Below, piece by piece: positions 1-8,155 of a stretch of DNA of 64,000 bases. The notes below the pieces were generated by a model. The model was given only the letters and a program-made list of their open reading frames with translations. It was not told the DNA's origin and did no database searches. The stretch's first letter is position 1; every line of letters starts with the position of its first letter. The position numbers and the translations under genes are program-made. Source of the stretch: a virus; IMG/VR virus record IMGVR_UViG_3300043411_000952, positions 1 to 64,000 of that record; one strand, written 5' to 3'.

Positions 1-1
1 T

Positions 2-946
2 TGCGTATCTCTTACAGAAGTGCCATTATTTGATACTTCAGCGATAACTAGTATGGCCAGTATGTTCAGTGGTTGCGTATCTCTTACAGAAGTGCCATTA
101 TTTGATACTTCAGCAGTAGTTACAACGAACAACATGTTCAGTGGATGTACTTCGCTACAGCGCATTCCTCTTTTCGTTACATCCCTTGTAACGGACGTGA
201 CCAGTATGTTCAGTGGATGTACTTCACTAACAATTGTCCCTGCACTAAATCTTTCTTCTGTAACTGCGTCTAATAATGCCGCTACTATTTTCTCAACATG
301 TTCATCGTTAAAATCTGCTCCACTTTCAGGGCATTCTGCAACTATAGCCTATGCATCGTGTAGCTTAAATAAAGCAGAATTAGAAAAGATATTTTTAAAT
401 ATTGGGGCGGGAGCTAGCAGAACTCTAGTCATATCGACAAATCCTGGAATATTACCCGCAGCAGTAAATAAAACATCTATAGCATCTACAGCCGGTTCTA
501 CTACGTTACCGATGGCCAACACGTCATCTATAGAGGTAGGTATGCAAGTAACTGGGACAGGAACCCCTATAACTACAGGGAGAGCAGTAACATTTACAGA
601 CGCAGGAGATTTAGTCAATTTGACTGCGCATGGCTTATCTGACGATGACGAGGTATCGTTTTCAGTCATTACAACCACTACAGGCATAGCTGTCAATATT
701 ATATACTATGTAATAAGCGCGGCCACTGACAATTTCCAATTATCTGATACTATTGGGGGCGCAGCAAAAGCATTAACGACAAACGGATCAGGGACCATAA
801 GATACAATACCACGGTTGTAACTATAAACACCAATACAAGCTTAATAATGTCGAGACCTATGGCGACTACAGTATCATCAACAAAAGCATTTAGACAACT
901 AGGCACATATAAGGCATTAATGAAGGGATGGGTAGTAACAGGATAA
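2..946 (+). CDS. BspA-like leucine-rich-repeat protein, 5'-truncated by the window edge
   Basis: The reading frame is open to the first bases of the window, so the real start lies upstream. The N-terminal third consists of repeats of about 24 residues with the core MFSGCxSLTxVPLFDTSxV, the signature of BspA/DUF285-type leucine-rich repeats found in surface adhesins and phage tail fibres. The rest is Thr/Ser/Ala-rich beta-like sequence with no motif I recognise. The DNA of positions 1-42 recurs almost exactly at 75-116, so the repeats duplicated recently. A host-recognition or tail-fibre role is inferred from repeat type and from the small downstream gene two bases away. No membrane segment or catalytic motif is visible. 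Confidence 0.75.
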   Translation, partial: CVSLTEVPLFDTSAITSMASMFSGCVSLTEVPLFDTSAVVTTNNMFSGCTSLQRIPLFVTSLVTDVTSMFSGCTSLTIVPALNLSSVTASNNAATIFSTCSSLKSAPLSGHSATIAYASCSLNKAELEKIFLNIGAGASRTLVISTNPGILPAAVNKTSIASTAGSTTLPMANTSSIEVGMQVTGTGTPITTGRAVTFTDAGDLVNLTAHGLSDDDEVSFSVITTTTGIAVNIIYYVISAATDNFQLSDTIGGAAKALTTNGSGTIRYNTTVVTINTNTSLIMSRPMATTVSSTKAFRQLGTYKALMKGWVVTG

Positions 947-947
947 T

Positions 948-1376
948 ATGAACACACAAGGATTCTATAAAAAAGATGGCACTCAAATTTTATTTGAGCC
1001 TGTATGTATAGCTGGCACGGGCTATTATTTAGATGCGGCTGAAAAAGATGCATATACTTACCCGGTTGACGGGTGGATATGGGCAGAGGATTTAGATGAT
1101 GCTATAAATCAATTCGCTGACACCAGCACAACATTTAGCGGTCATTTATTTCATGTTACTCCGGAAGATATCTATCTAGCTACGGCTAAATCAGATGAAA
1201 CCGAATTTAATAAGTTAGCTGCGCTTGTTCAATTAGGCATACAACAAGGCAAGTTGGCCTCCAGTACTGTTATAAAAATAACGGATTTCGACGGGCTGGC
1301 ACATACAATGACCATTGGGCGATTTCTAGATGTCATTGTAAACTACGGACTATTTTGCTACACGCTCAGGAATTAA
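948..1376 (+). CDS. Hypothetical protein downstream of the LRR protein
   Basis: A 142-residue soluble protein starting at an ATG one base after the stop of the LRR gene, which suggests co-transcription and perhaps a tail-fibre accessory or chaperone. I do not recognise the fold. The middle (WIWAEDLDDAINQF, then VTPEDIYLATAKSDETEFNKL) looks globular and acidic. Its last four bases overlap the stop end of the convergent minus-strand gene, so the two transcripts meet tail to tail. No Shine-Dalgarno sequence precedes the start. Confidence 0.65.
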   Translation: MNTQGFYKKDGTQILFEPVCIAGTGYYLDAAEKDAYTYPVDGWIWAEDLDDAINQFADTSTTFSGHLFHVTPEDIYLATAKSDETEFNKLAALVQLGIQQGKLASSTVIKITDFDGLAHTMTIGRFLDVIVNYGLFCYTLRN

Positions 1377-3841
1377 CGGCTTAATAATTTATCCGCGTCA
1401 AAGTATTCAGTAAGCGCAGGATTAGTGTGGTAGTAAGAGTTTAATGCTTCCAGCATACTCTCTGAGTCCACATCGACGGTATCTTCTGTGAACGACACAG
1501 ACTTAGATATTTGTTTCAATTCGTATTCAAAGCCTACCATATCGTCTATCTTATCAAATGCTTTTCTGCTGATCTGCATTTTATGGGCGTTTATATTTCT
1601 AATGAAATAATCTTTTACTTCATCTACCCTTATACGGCTGAGCATATTATCTAAATTCGCAAATGGTGTTTTACTGGACGGCCAAGACAGAAGCCCACAC
1701 GAATCTATGATGGCTTGCGCTCCCTCTTTCGAATACGCATTAGCCCGGGAAACGCTATGCTCTTGTTGAAAGTTCTCGGCCTGAGTTTGTAATGCCCATT
1801 CGGCTATCTTCTTCGTTACAAATTTTAATGTTGTTTGCGCCTTGTGTATGATATTCGAGGAAAAATTTTCGTTGATGACGGTACCTGTGTCACATAGAAT
1901 AAACGCAGATAAACTACTCTTATTGATTTGTGAAGAAGAATAACCTACCGCGTAAAATGGAAATCCTCGAAGACCTGGGATTTCTTCTCCTCTCATGTTC
2001 TGGTTTAATTGCAGTACTGTTGTCTGCCCAAGCGACGAAAAGATTTCTGTTAGCAAGCGACGCGCTTCTGAATTGTTATAAATAGGCAGAGGCTTAATTT
2101 GCATACCCAGGAACGTGCGCACAATAAATGCCGCTGCCTGGTTGAGTATGTTTACAATCACTTCAGGCAGATCATGATGCAGCGCGCACACATCCGATAT
2201 GTCAGTTGTAAAACTGGACAGTGTCGGAATAAGCGGATGTAAGTATTTTTTACCTGATCTAGATTCTTTACGGTCTGCAATGAAATAAGGAGCATAAAAA
2301 GAAGATCTGCGAGGCGACCACCCCAACATAGGAATACCTTCTGTCTTTGAAAGCTGCGCCACCTGCTCCCGGAGATAAGTAGTTAAATACTTAGCTCCAC
2401 TACGCTCCATGATGGTAGGTATATTAAGTTCTGAGCTAGCAGCACCCATGGTGGCACGTCGAGCTGCTTTTTCCAGCTCTGTAATCTTGTCTATCTCTTC
2501 CTGTTTTAAAATGAGCGGGTACTTATCATTATTAAACAGAAGATGCCCTGCATGGAAAATATCCGTGGATTCTGTGAATACTATGTTCTGCTCTAATTCA
2601 ATTGTAAAATTACTTATATTATTAGTGTATGCATCATTACTGTGCTTCTTCACTGAATACCCGTAGGGATTACTAAACAGTGTAACTTTATCGTCCTTAT
2701 ATACTGGTAACGTTTTAAAGAAGTTTCTGACTTCGTCAGCTTCCGCAAAATATCTATTGGCGTGTAGTCGCACAAGTAGTTCTTGTCGACTTTTATGATC
2801 GAGCTCAATTAGAGGAAGAATGTTACTGATAGGTATATTTTTCTTTAATTCTTTAACTAGACATTTAAGTATAAATTCATTAGCGGCTATTGCCTCGTAC
2901 TCCGCGCGTAAGCCTACTTTATTCTCAGAGACTGTCAGTTCTGGTATGTAACGTTGTAATGTACCTGCGACGCGTAAATCAGAGTGACTATCCCCGCAGG
3001 CAATATAAGTGGCGGAAGGAAGGACAAAGGATTCTCCAGCTTCCGTGGCATCTACCATCATATGCAGACATAGCATCTCCGGATTAAGGCGACTGTATTG
3101 CGTGTTTAACTTAGCCGCCTCTGCGTAAGTGTACGCTACCTTCGTTTTCTTACATCCTGGATGTCTTTGTAAAAGAGAAAAGAAAGATGTCCTAGAGGGC
3201 ATTATATTTATTTTCTCTGGTTTAGAGTCTGGCGTCTTTAGAGCCAGCAAATGGCTTATGGTATGATAATTTACAAAGTAAGGCAATACCACATAAGGTC
3301 CTGCCATGTTTATATTTTTATCAGGATATACATTCTTTATTAATTCTTTCAGCACTTCAGTTTCCTGCGCGCTAATAACAAAAACAGAATTACGTAATGC
3401 GTCCGGGTCTAAACCCTGTGCTCTCAATGCACTTCTGTATTGAATAATTTTAATGTTATTTTGTGAGCCGTTTAATGCATTCTTTAAAAAGAAATCGAAT
3501 ATTTTTCTTTTATTTTTTAATTGGCTGGTAATAAGTTTCTGATTCTTATATACAGTAGAATTCCTTAACTTATTATCTAGTATACTGTTAAGTGTTTCTA
3601 TGACACGGTCCCACCCGCAGACACCCTTAGCGACCAGGTAGTCAATACACGACCCTGCCCGGAAAGTGCATACGTTATTTTCACATACAAATTCTTTATC
3701 CAGAATGAACAATTTACTTTCGCATTTAGGACAATTTGTAGTATATTCACCACCTAGTCCTGTATGCAAGTCTCCGCCCAGCAAGTGTATTAACTCGACA
3801 GGGTTTATAATTTGATCCAAAGTTTGAACGCTCAATTCCAT
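1373..3841 (-). CDS. Large protein with DnaG-type zinc ribbon, divergent primase-like
   Basis: An 822-residue protein. Residues about 37-70 carry CPKC, then CENNVC followed by FRAGSCIDYL, the spacing of the CHC2/DnaG primase zinc-binding domain. Further on, the stretches PYVVLPYFVNYHTISHLLAL and ATYIACGDSHSDL sit where a TOPRIM-like fold would lie, but the acidic catalytic residues of a normal TOPRIM are not clear. The C-terminal half is unrecognised and helical. A nucleic-acid-binding, primase-related role is inferred. It could instead be a structural or regulatory derivative. It is on the minus strand, facing away from a divergent gene 92 bases off, and is not in the replication cluster, where a separate TOPRIM primase exists. 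Confidence 0.6.
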   Translation of the reverse strand: MELSVQTLDQIINPVELIHLLGGDLHTGLGGEYTTNCPKCESKLFILDKEFVCENNVCTFRAGSCIDYLVAKGVCGWDRVIETLNSILDNKLRNSTVYKNQKLITSQLKNKRKIFDFFLKNALNGSQNNIKIIQYRSALRAQGLDPDALRNSVFVISAQETEVLKELIKNVYPDKNINMAGPYVVLPYFVNYHTISHLLALKTPDSKPEKINIMPSRTSFFSLLQRHPGCKKTKVAYTYAEAAKLNTQYSRLNPEMLCLHMMVDATEAGESFVLPSATYIACGDSHSDLRVAGTLQRYIPELTVSENKVGLRAEYEAIAANEFILKCLVKELKKNIPISNILPLIELDHKSRQELLVRLHANRYFAEADEVRNFFKTLPVYKDDKVTLFSNPYGYSVKKHSNDAYTNNISNFTIELEQNIVFTESTDIFHAGHLLFNNDKYPLILKQEEIDKITELEKAARRATMGAASSELNIPTIMERSGAKYLTTYLREQVAQLSKTEGIPMLGWSPRRSSFYAPYFIADRKESRSGKKYLHPLIPTLSSFTTDISDVCALHHDLPEVIVNILNQAAAFIVRTFLGMQIKPLPIYNNSEARRLLTEIFSSLGQTTVLQLNQNMRGEEIPGLRGFPFYAVGYSSSQINKSSLSAFILCDTGTVINENFSSNIIHKAQTTLKFVTKKIAEWALQTQAENFQQEHSVSRANAYSKEGAQAIIDSCGLLSWPSSKTPFANLDNMLSRIRVDEVKDYFIRNINAHKMQISRKAFDKIDDMVGFEYELKQISKSVSFTEDTVDVDSESMLEALNSYYHTNPALTEYFDADKLLSR

Positions 3842-3933
3842 ACTTCAATTTTCAGTATAGCACAATCTAAAGCGTGCGCGACAAAGAATTTAGAATCACT
3901 TGACCTCATTTAAATTTACGACGATAATTACTT
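3842..3933. promoter_or_regulatory. Divergent intergenic region with possible promoters
   Basis: Ninety-two AT-rich bases separate two diverging genes, so promoters for both must lie here or inside the genes. At 3908-3923 the plus strand reads ATTTAAATTTACGACG, a partial match to the recurrent phage promoter core TATAAATTTGTACG seen elsewhere in the window. The match is imperfect and assignment is tentative. Confidence 0.3.
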
Positions 3934-4986
3934 ATGAATATGGACTTCACTAAAGACCAAAATCCCACCGCACTTTACGAAGTAGGCATTAAGGCTGGCG
4001 ACAGTCTGCCTGACTATGTCAAAGAAGCGTCTATTCTTCAAGAGGAAGATTTGGTATCTTTACATGCTTGCGCCTTTGCTGACACAGTAAATAGACTGCA
4101 CCCTATTCATACAAAATCGGCTACTTACATGAGCGCTGTGTACCTAGCTGGTGAAGGCAAGGAGGATACAAAGGAGTTCGCTGCTGTAAAAGAAGCGGCA
4201 GCCTTGTTCGATATCGAGGAAGACGTAGATGCCGCTGTAGCTCTGCTTTCTAAGTTGGAGAAATCCGCTCATGAACTGGCTACAGATAAATATGCGCTTA
4301 GTTTCGAAATAGAAGAGCAGGATACATGGAAAGCCTATGCTATTAATAGTGAAGTCGAAGTTACGAAAGCGGCCACAGATGCCGTTCGTGACTGGAACGA
4401 CGAGCATATCCCTACCGATTGGTTCTTCCATGCCGCGCGCAATATCGTTAAAAGAGCTAATGAATTAAGTATTCCACGTAATGCTATCCCTGAAAAAGTA
4501 TGGCGTTTTGGCGAGGAAAGACTGGTAGACTTTGATAATGTAGATTACGCGATTGGAGAGCGTGCTCGCGCAGGTGTTACTGACGTAACTGAATATACTC
4601 AAGCACTTAAACAAGCCTCTGCTGGTGAAATTACCGTCGATCAGGCGGTCGACACCTGGATGGGTTTAGATGCGGTACATAGCATTAGCCACAAACGCGT
4701 GACATCGCCGCAAGAGGCGTTCTATTCAGGCGCTAAAGTTGCTTACTTACAAGACTTAGCAGAAAAGAATATTTTCGTTTCTAACGTGATGGTACCTGCT
4801 AACGAGTTTAATAAATTAGCGGCTGACAGCTATAAGGCCGTCAGAATGGCCTTCCGTAAAGAAGCTGCAGATAACATTATTAACATTCTTTCTGAAAAGG
4901 ATGCAGCTAAGACTACGGCTAAAATTGCCAGCCTTGAAAGTAATCAACAGAAACAATTGTTGAGTTTACTTTTAAAGGTGGCATAA
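3934..4986 (+). CDS. Conserved-looking hypothetical protein
   Basis: A 350-residue, mostly helical acidic protein rich in Ala, Glu and Asp. The segment LHACAFADTVNRLHPIHTKSA resembles an Asn/His/Thr-rich motif I have seen in large-phage proteins without assigned function. No catalytic motif or membrane segment is visible. The ends are Lys/Ala flavoured (YVKEAS near residue 30, LLLKVA at the C terminus), as in several virion proteins later in the window. A virion or head-assembly role is possible because it lies beside the terminase, but this is inference. It starts at an ATG without Shine-Dalgarno after a divergent promoter region. Confidence 0.6.
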   Translation: MNMDFTKDQNPTALYEVGIKAGDSLPDYVKEASILQEEDLVSLHACAFADTVNRLHPIHTKSATYMSAVYLAGEGKEDTKEFAAVKEAAALFDIEEDVDAAVALLSKLEKSAHELATDKYALSFEIEEQDTWKAYAINSEVEVTKAATDAVRDWNDEHIPTDWFFHAARNIVKRANELSIPRNAIPEKVWRFGEERLVDFDNVDYAIGERARAGVTDVTEYTQALKQASAGEITVDQAVDTWMGLDAVHSISHKRVTSPQEAFYSGAKVAYLQDLAEKNIFVSNVMVPANEFNKLAADSYKAVRMAFRKEAADNIINILSEKDAAKTTAKIASLESNQQKQLLSLLLKVA

Positions 4987-4992
4987 TGCTGT

Positions 4993-5622
4993 ATGCTCGA
5001 TACATTTCCGTTCGATAAACGATTAGCTGCGGATCTCTTAGCCGATACTGAAACAACGGCTACAGTTCTGCATATGATCATATTGGCCGCTTACGGAGAT
5101 GAGGTATACGGCTCATTAGAACATAATATCGAGCCCGCTGACCCGGTTGAGTTGTGGCTGCGGATTAAAGAAGATTTCTCCGTAAATGTTCCAGAGTCTA
5201 ATGAGAACAAAGTGAATGCGCTCATGTTAGCCTTATCTACGGACGCTTTCTATGAGGATCCTTTGGCTTTCATAAGTATCGGTAATGCTCTGTATTCCGG
5301 GGATCTCGGTGACTTAGTTAACGGAGCTCTAGAGGACTTAACCATGGCCGAAATGCTTTGGAGTATTTACGAGGTAGAGCTTAACCGTGGAGATTCAGAA
5401 GGATTTGCTTTATCTATCGACCGGTTAATCGATGAGATCATTAAAAACGAAGCGGAAGATAGTGAGGAATTAGAGGAGGCTGAAGTGGTTCCTTACTATG
5501 AAAGGTTCGTGGCTGAAATGCGAGATGATATGCTGGTTCAAATGCGCCTACTAGGCGTAGACGAAATGGTTATTAAAAAGATTCTCAAAGAGGATCTTAC
5601 TCCTGCGCCGGAATTATCCTGA
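4993..5622 (+). CDS. Acidic hypothetical protein
   Basis: A 209-residue, strongly acidic protein (LDTFPFDKR near the start; EDSEELEEAEVV around residue 157) starting seven bases after the previous stop, so probably co-transcribed. No recognised domain. The last nine bases overlap the 3' end of the convergent terminase gene. Acidic head-assembly proteins often neighbour terminases, but no specific function can be supported. Confidence 0.6.
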   Translation: MLDTFPFDKRLAADLLADTETTATVLHMIILAAYGDEVYGSLEHNIEPADPVELWLRIKEDFSVNVPESNENKVNALMLALSTDAFYEDPLAFISIGNALYSGDLGDLVNGALEDLTMAEMLWSIYEVELNRGDSEGFALSIDRLIDEIIKNEAEDSEELEEAEVVPYYERFVAEMRDDMLVQMRLLGVDEMVIKKILKEDLTPAPELS

Positions 5623-7503
5623 GATAGCGCCGCCTAAATCAAAGCCGCTATGTGGGTTGAAGAACTGAGTCGGCTGCGAAGAGTTGAATGTTTCCCTGAA
5701 CAGATGACTTAGCGCCGGGTCCTCGAGGATAGGTTCATTCAGAATAATTCTAGCTAGACAGAAGGCGAAGTTGATAGCGTGTAGCGTATCGTCCGCTTTA
5801 GCCCCATGGCGTTGATACCTGAAGCTTGAGTTACCCCCCATTGTTTCTGTAGGTACACGATACAGGTTTAGTAATTCACTGAGCCTATCCTGCGCCAGAT
5901 CCCAAGAGTAACATCTAAATCTTCTACTTTTAATCGCCTGGTACAGACTAGTTATGGATTCGGTTCTATTAAGTGAATATTGATTGAACCACCCTGGGCC
6001 GCTGCTGGGTGCTTTGATGAGTGCCGACTGCGGCCCTACATAGCCAAAAATGAAATGCCTCTCCGGGCGAATAATAGGATTTTCCCGGAGCAGCATATTA
6101 TAGGCAGCACCAACACCAAAGTCAGAAGCTATACCTACACAATTGTATGCCTTGTGATCGTCACAAATTTGATTGGCAATACTTCTATAATCCATACCTG
6201 CGTATTGTCTGATATGAATAATCTCTATACTCCCATCCCAGCAAATACCTAAAATGGCGTGTACTGTGTAGGACACTTTAGTTCTGGTAGCTGGGTTATA
6301 ATCTGAACCACCCCAGTCACATCCTGATACTGTGTATTTATAACGGCCTAGTTCTGAACTGGTTAAACTTTTAAGTGTTTCTGGTGTTTCTGGAAGAACA
6401 CAAATATTCTTTAGATCCTGTGTTGTTATTTCCCGCATACCTTCTTCTGTGGGAATACCTAGAATTTCCTGCATGAATTTTTTAATGTCATAGCTTTGAA
6501 AGGCGTTCCAAATCTCCATCCACTTTTGGGGTGTATTAGCATAGTCTGGAATAATAATCTGAGGAATATGAAAGCCCAGATACCCTTGTTCAAAGTTAGT
6601 TTGAAATTGATGTACGAATCTACCATCAGTTACATCGATTACTTTACCTGTGGCGGGATTAGTGAGGCCTTGTGGTTGAATAGCTTTAAGGACATCATCT
6701 TTATCTGAGCAATTAAGCCAGCCATGCCCTGAGCTATTCGAATGATAACCTGGCGCTCTGAGTAACCACGCTGCTTGACTTGAATCTAGGAATTTTGTTT
6801 CCAACAAAGAATCAGTAGTAGTAGATGTACCTGCGTAAATGGTGGTTGCCATTCGCGATGCCTTTTGACACTGCTCGATGTCAGGGAGAAAGTCTGGATC
6901 CAATAACTGCGCTTCGTCAAAAAGAGCCTCATCGCAAGTTTTTGAACGGGCCTCCTGCGTATCCGTTAGACACTTAACCATCATAGTTACTGATCCGTTT
7001 GGATATTCTTTATACGTTAAATTCTGCCTAAAGTCTTTATGCACTTGATAGAATCTAAAAGCTCTTTCCATTTCACGTACACGATTAGCGTATGTGTCTA
7101 AGAAGGATTGATGCGGAACAATATACATACTACGCCTACTGCGCATTATGTGGGCGTATATTAACTGCCTAGCGCTAAAGCTCGTAGATTTTCCTATTTG
7201 TCTCCCCGCTCTTATACTAAGGAATCCGCCTATCTGCATATGAAACATAGCGAAGGAGTAAGGTCTAGCTGAGCAGGACAAGGGTTTATCATACGGGTAT
7301 TGAGGAAAAAAGTAGGGGACAAGTAAACCTGCATTGTATTTGCAAAGTCTGTAAATATCTATTACCCTACTAGCGATCTTGTCGTTGCCATGCGGGTCCC
7401 CGTCAGTTTCTTTTTCTAATCGTTTGATATCATCATTTAACGCTTTAAGCTTATACCTAAACTCCGCATTTGTTTTGACTTCCCAGTTTAAATCGATGTA
7501 CAT
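5614..7503 (-). CDS. terL: Terminase large subunit
   Basis: ATPase-nuclease that drives DNA into the prohead and cuts the concatemer. The 629 residues show the Walker A GRQIGKST at about 100-107, Walker B LFDEAQ at about 194-199 with the catalytic Glu, and a C-terminal RNase H-like nuclease with acidic residues in SGCDWGGSDYN, IASDFGVGAAYN and GAKADDTLHA. Length and order are typical of a complete TerL, with no intein despite many elsewhere. It is on the minus strand between convergent and divergent neighbours. Its start codon is only two bases from the start of the plus-strand gene, so promoters must overlap the opposing reading frames. Confidence 0.93.
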   Translation of the reverse strand: MYIDLNWEVKTNAEFRYKLKALNDDIKRLEKETDGDPHGNDKIASRVIDIYRLCKYNAGLLVPYFFPQYPYDKPLSCSARPYSFAMFHMQIGGFLSIRAGRQIGKSTSFSARQLIYAHIMRSRRSMYIVPHQSFLDTYANRVREMERAFRFYQVHKDFRQNLTYKEYPNGSVTMMVKCLTDTQEARSKTCDEALFDEAQLLDPDFLPDIEQCQKASRMATTIYAGTSTTTDSLLETKFLDSSQAAWLLRAPGYHSNSSGHGWLNCSDKDDVLKAIQPQGLTNPATGKVIDVTDGRFVHQFQTNFEQGYLGFHIPQIIIPDYANTPQKWMEIWNAFQSYDIKKFMQEILGIPTEEGMREITTQDLKNICVLPETPETLKSLTSSELGRYKYTVSGCDWGGSDYNPATRTKVSYTVHAILGICWDGSIEIIHIRQYAGMDYRSIANQICDDHKAYNCVGIASDFGVGAAYNMLLRENPIIRPERHFIFGYVGPQSALIKAPSSGPGWFNQYSLNRTESITSLYQAIKSRRFRCYSWDLAQDRLSELLNLYRVPTETMGGNSSFRYQRHGAKADDTLHAINFAFCLARIILNEPILEDPALSHLFRETFNSSQPTQFFNPHSGFDLGGAISG

Positions 7504-7505
7504 AT

Positions 7506-7742
7506 ATGGCTTTCTCCTACACAGCTAATTCTTTAAGACACATCCGTCCCAATCGGTTTTTAAAAGCTAGATTTAGAAATATTAGATGGAACAGAGATGA
7601 CACTATTGTTGTTGACAGCGCCCCTGTCAATGATAATAAATTCATACCCACTGATCCTGTGGTAGTAAATGAGCAGTTGATCAACACATTGAATAACACA
7701 GATGCGAAACTCGAAAGAATCAGAAACCGCTACAACGGATAA
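7506..7742 (+). CDS. Small hypothetical protein divergent from the terminase
   Basis: A 78-residue basic protein (residues about 8-30 contain many Arg/Lys). The ATG is two bases from the divergent terminase ATG, in the palindromic context CATATATG, so any promoter or ribosome signal lies inside the terminase gene. No Shine-Dalgarno is visible. It overlaps the next gene by 41 bases, typical of tight phage packing. Function unknown. Confidence 0.5.
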   Translation: MAFSYTANSLRHIRPNRFLKARFRNIRWNRDDTIVVDSAPVNDNKFIPTDPVVVNEQLINTLNNTDAKLERIRNRYNG

Positions 7743-8151
7743 AGACGAAACTAAATTGTTTGAGGATTTTCAGAAAGTTCTTGCAACGCTACAAGATATT
7801 GCTAAAAAACTTCCAGACACTGAAAAGGTATTTGACCCTGTCTCTTACTTGATTAAGTCTCTGAAAGAAAGCGACGTCTTAATTGAATACAGAATCGTAG
7901 CCCACAGTAAACATGGAGAAATATTCAATATTGAAGGTGTAAGTAACCTACCCAGATTGTTTGACGAGTCTATGTTACCAGAAGCACCTACTAATTTTGA
8001 GAACGCATTTAACTCCAGCATCATACGCCCTGCATTAAATGCATTCATGAAATATACCCGGGATAAGGTAGAGGAGTATAAGAAACCAGTTTCAGGTTCG
8101 CAGTCGTTAATGTTACCTAATACAGAACAGCAAGAATTCATATCAGCATAA
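7702..8151 (+). CDS. Hypothetical protein upstream of thyA
   Basis: A 149-residue protein, N-terminally charged and helical (ETATTDKDETKLFEDFQK), overlapping the previous gene by 41 bases and ending four bases before thyA. No recognised motif. The overlapping layout suggests a transcription unit with thyA, which is followed by the first clear terminator. Confidence 0.6.
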   Translation: MRNSKESETATTDKDETKLFEDFQKVLATLQDIAKKLPDTEKVFDPVSYLIKSLKESDVLIEYRIVAHSKHGEIFNIEGVSNLPRLFDESMLPEAPTNFENAFNSSIIRPALNAFMKYTRDKVEEYKKPVSGSQSLMLPNTEQQEFISA

Positions 8152-8155
8152 AGTT

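Noticed and set aside
5614-7503. Intein in the terminase
   Set aside because: Length and motif spacing are normal and no splicing blocks are present.
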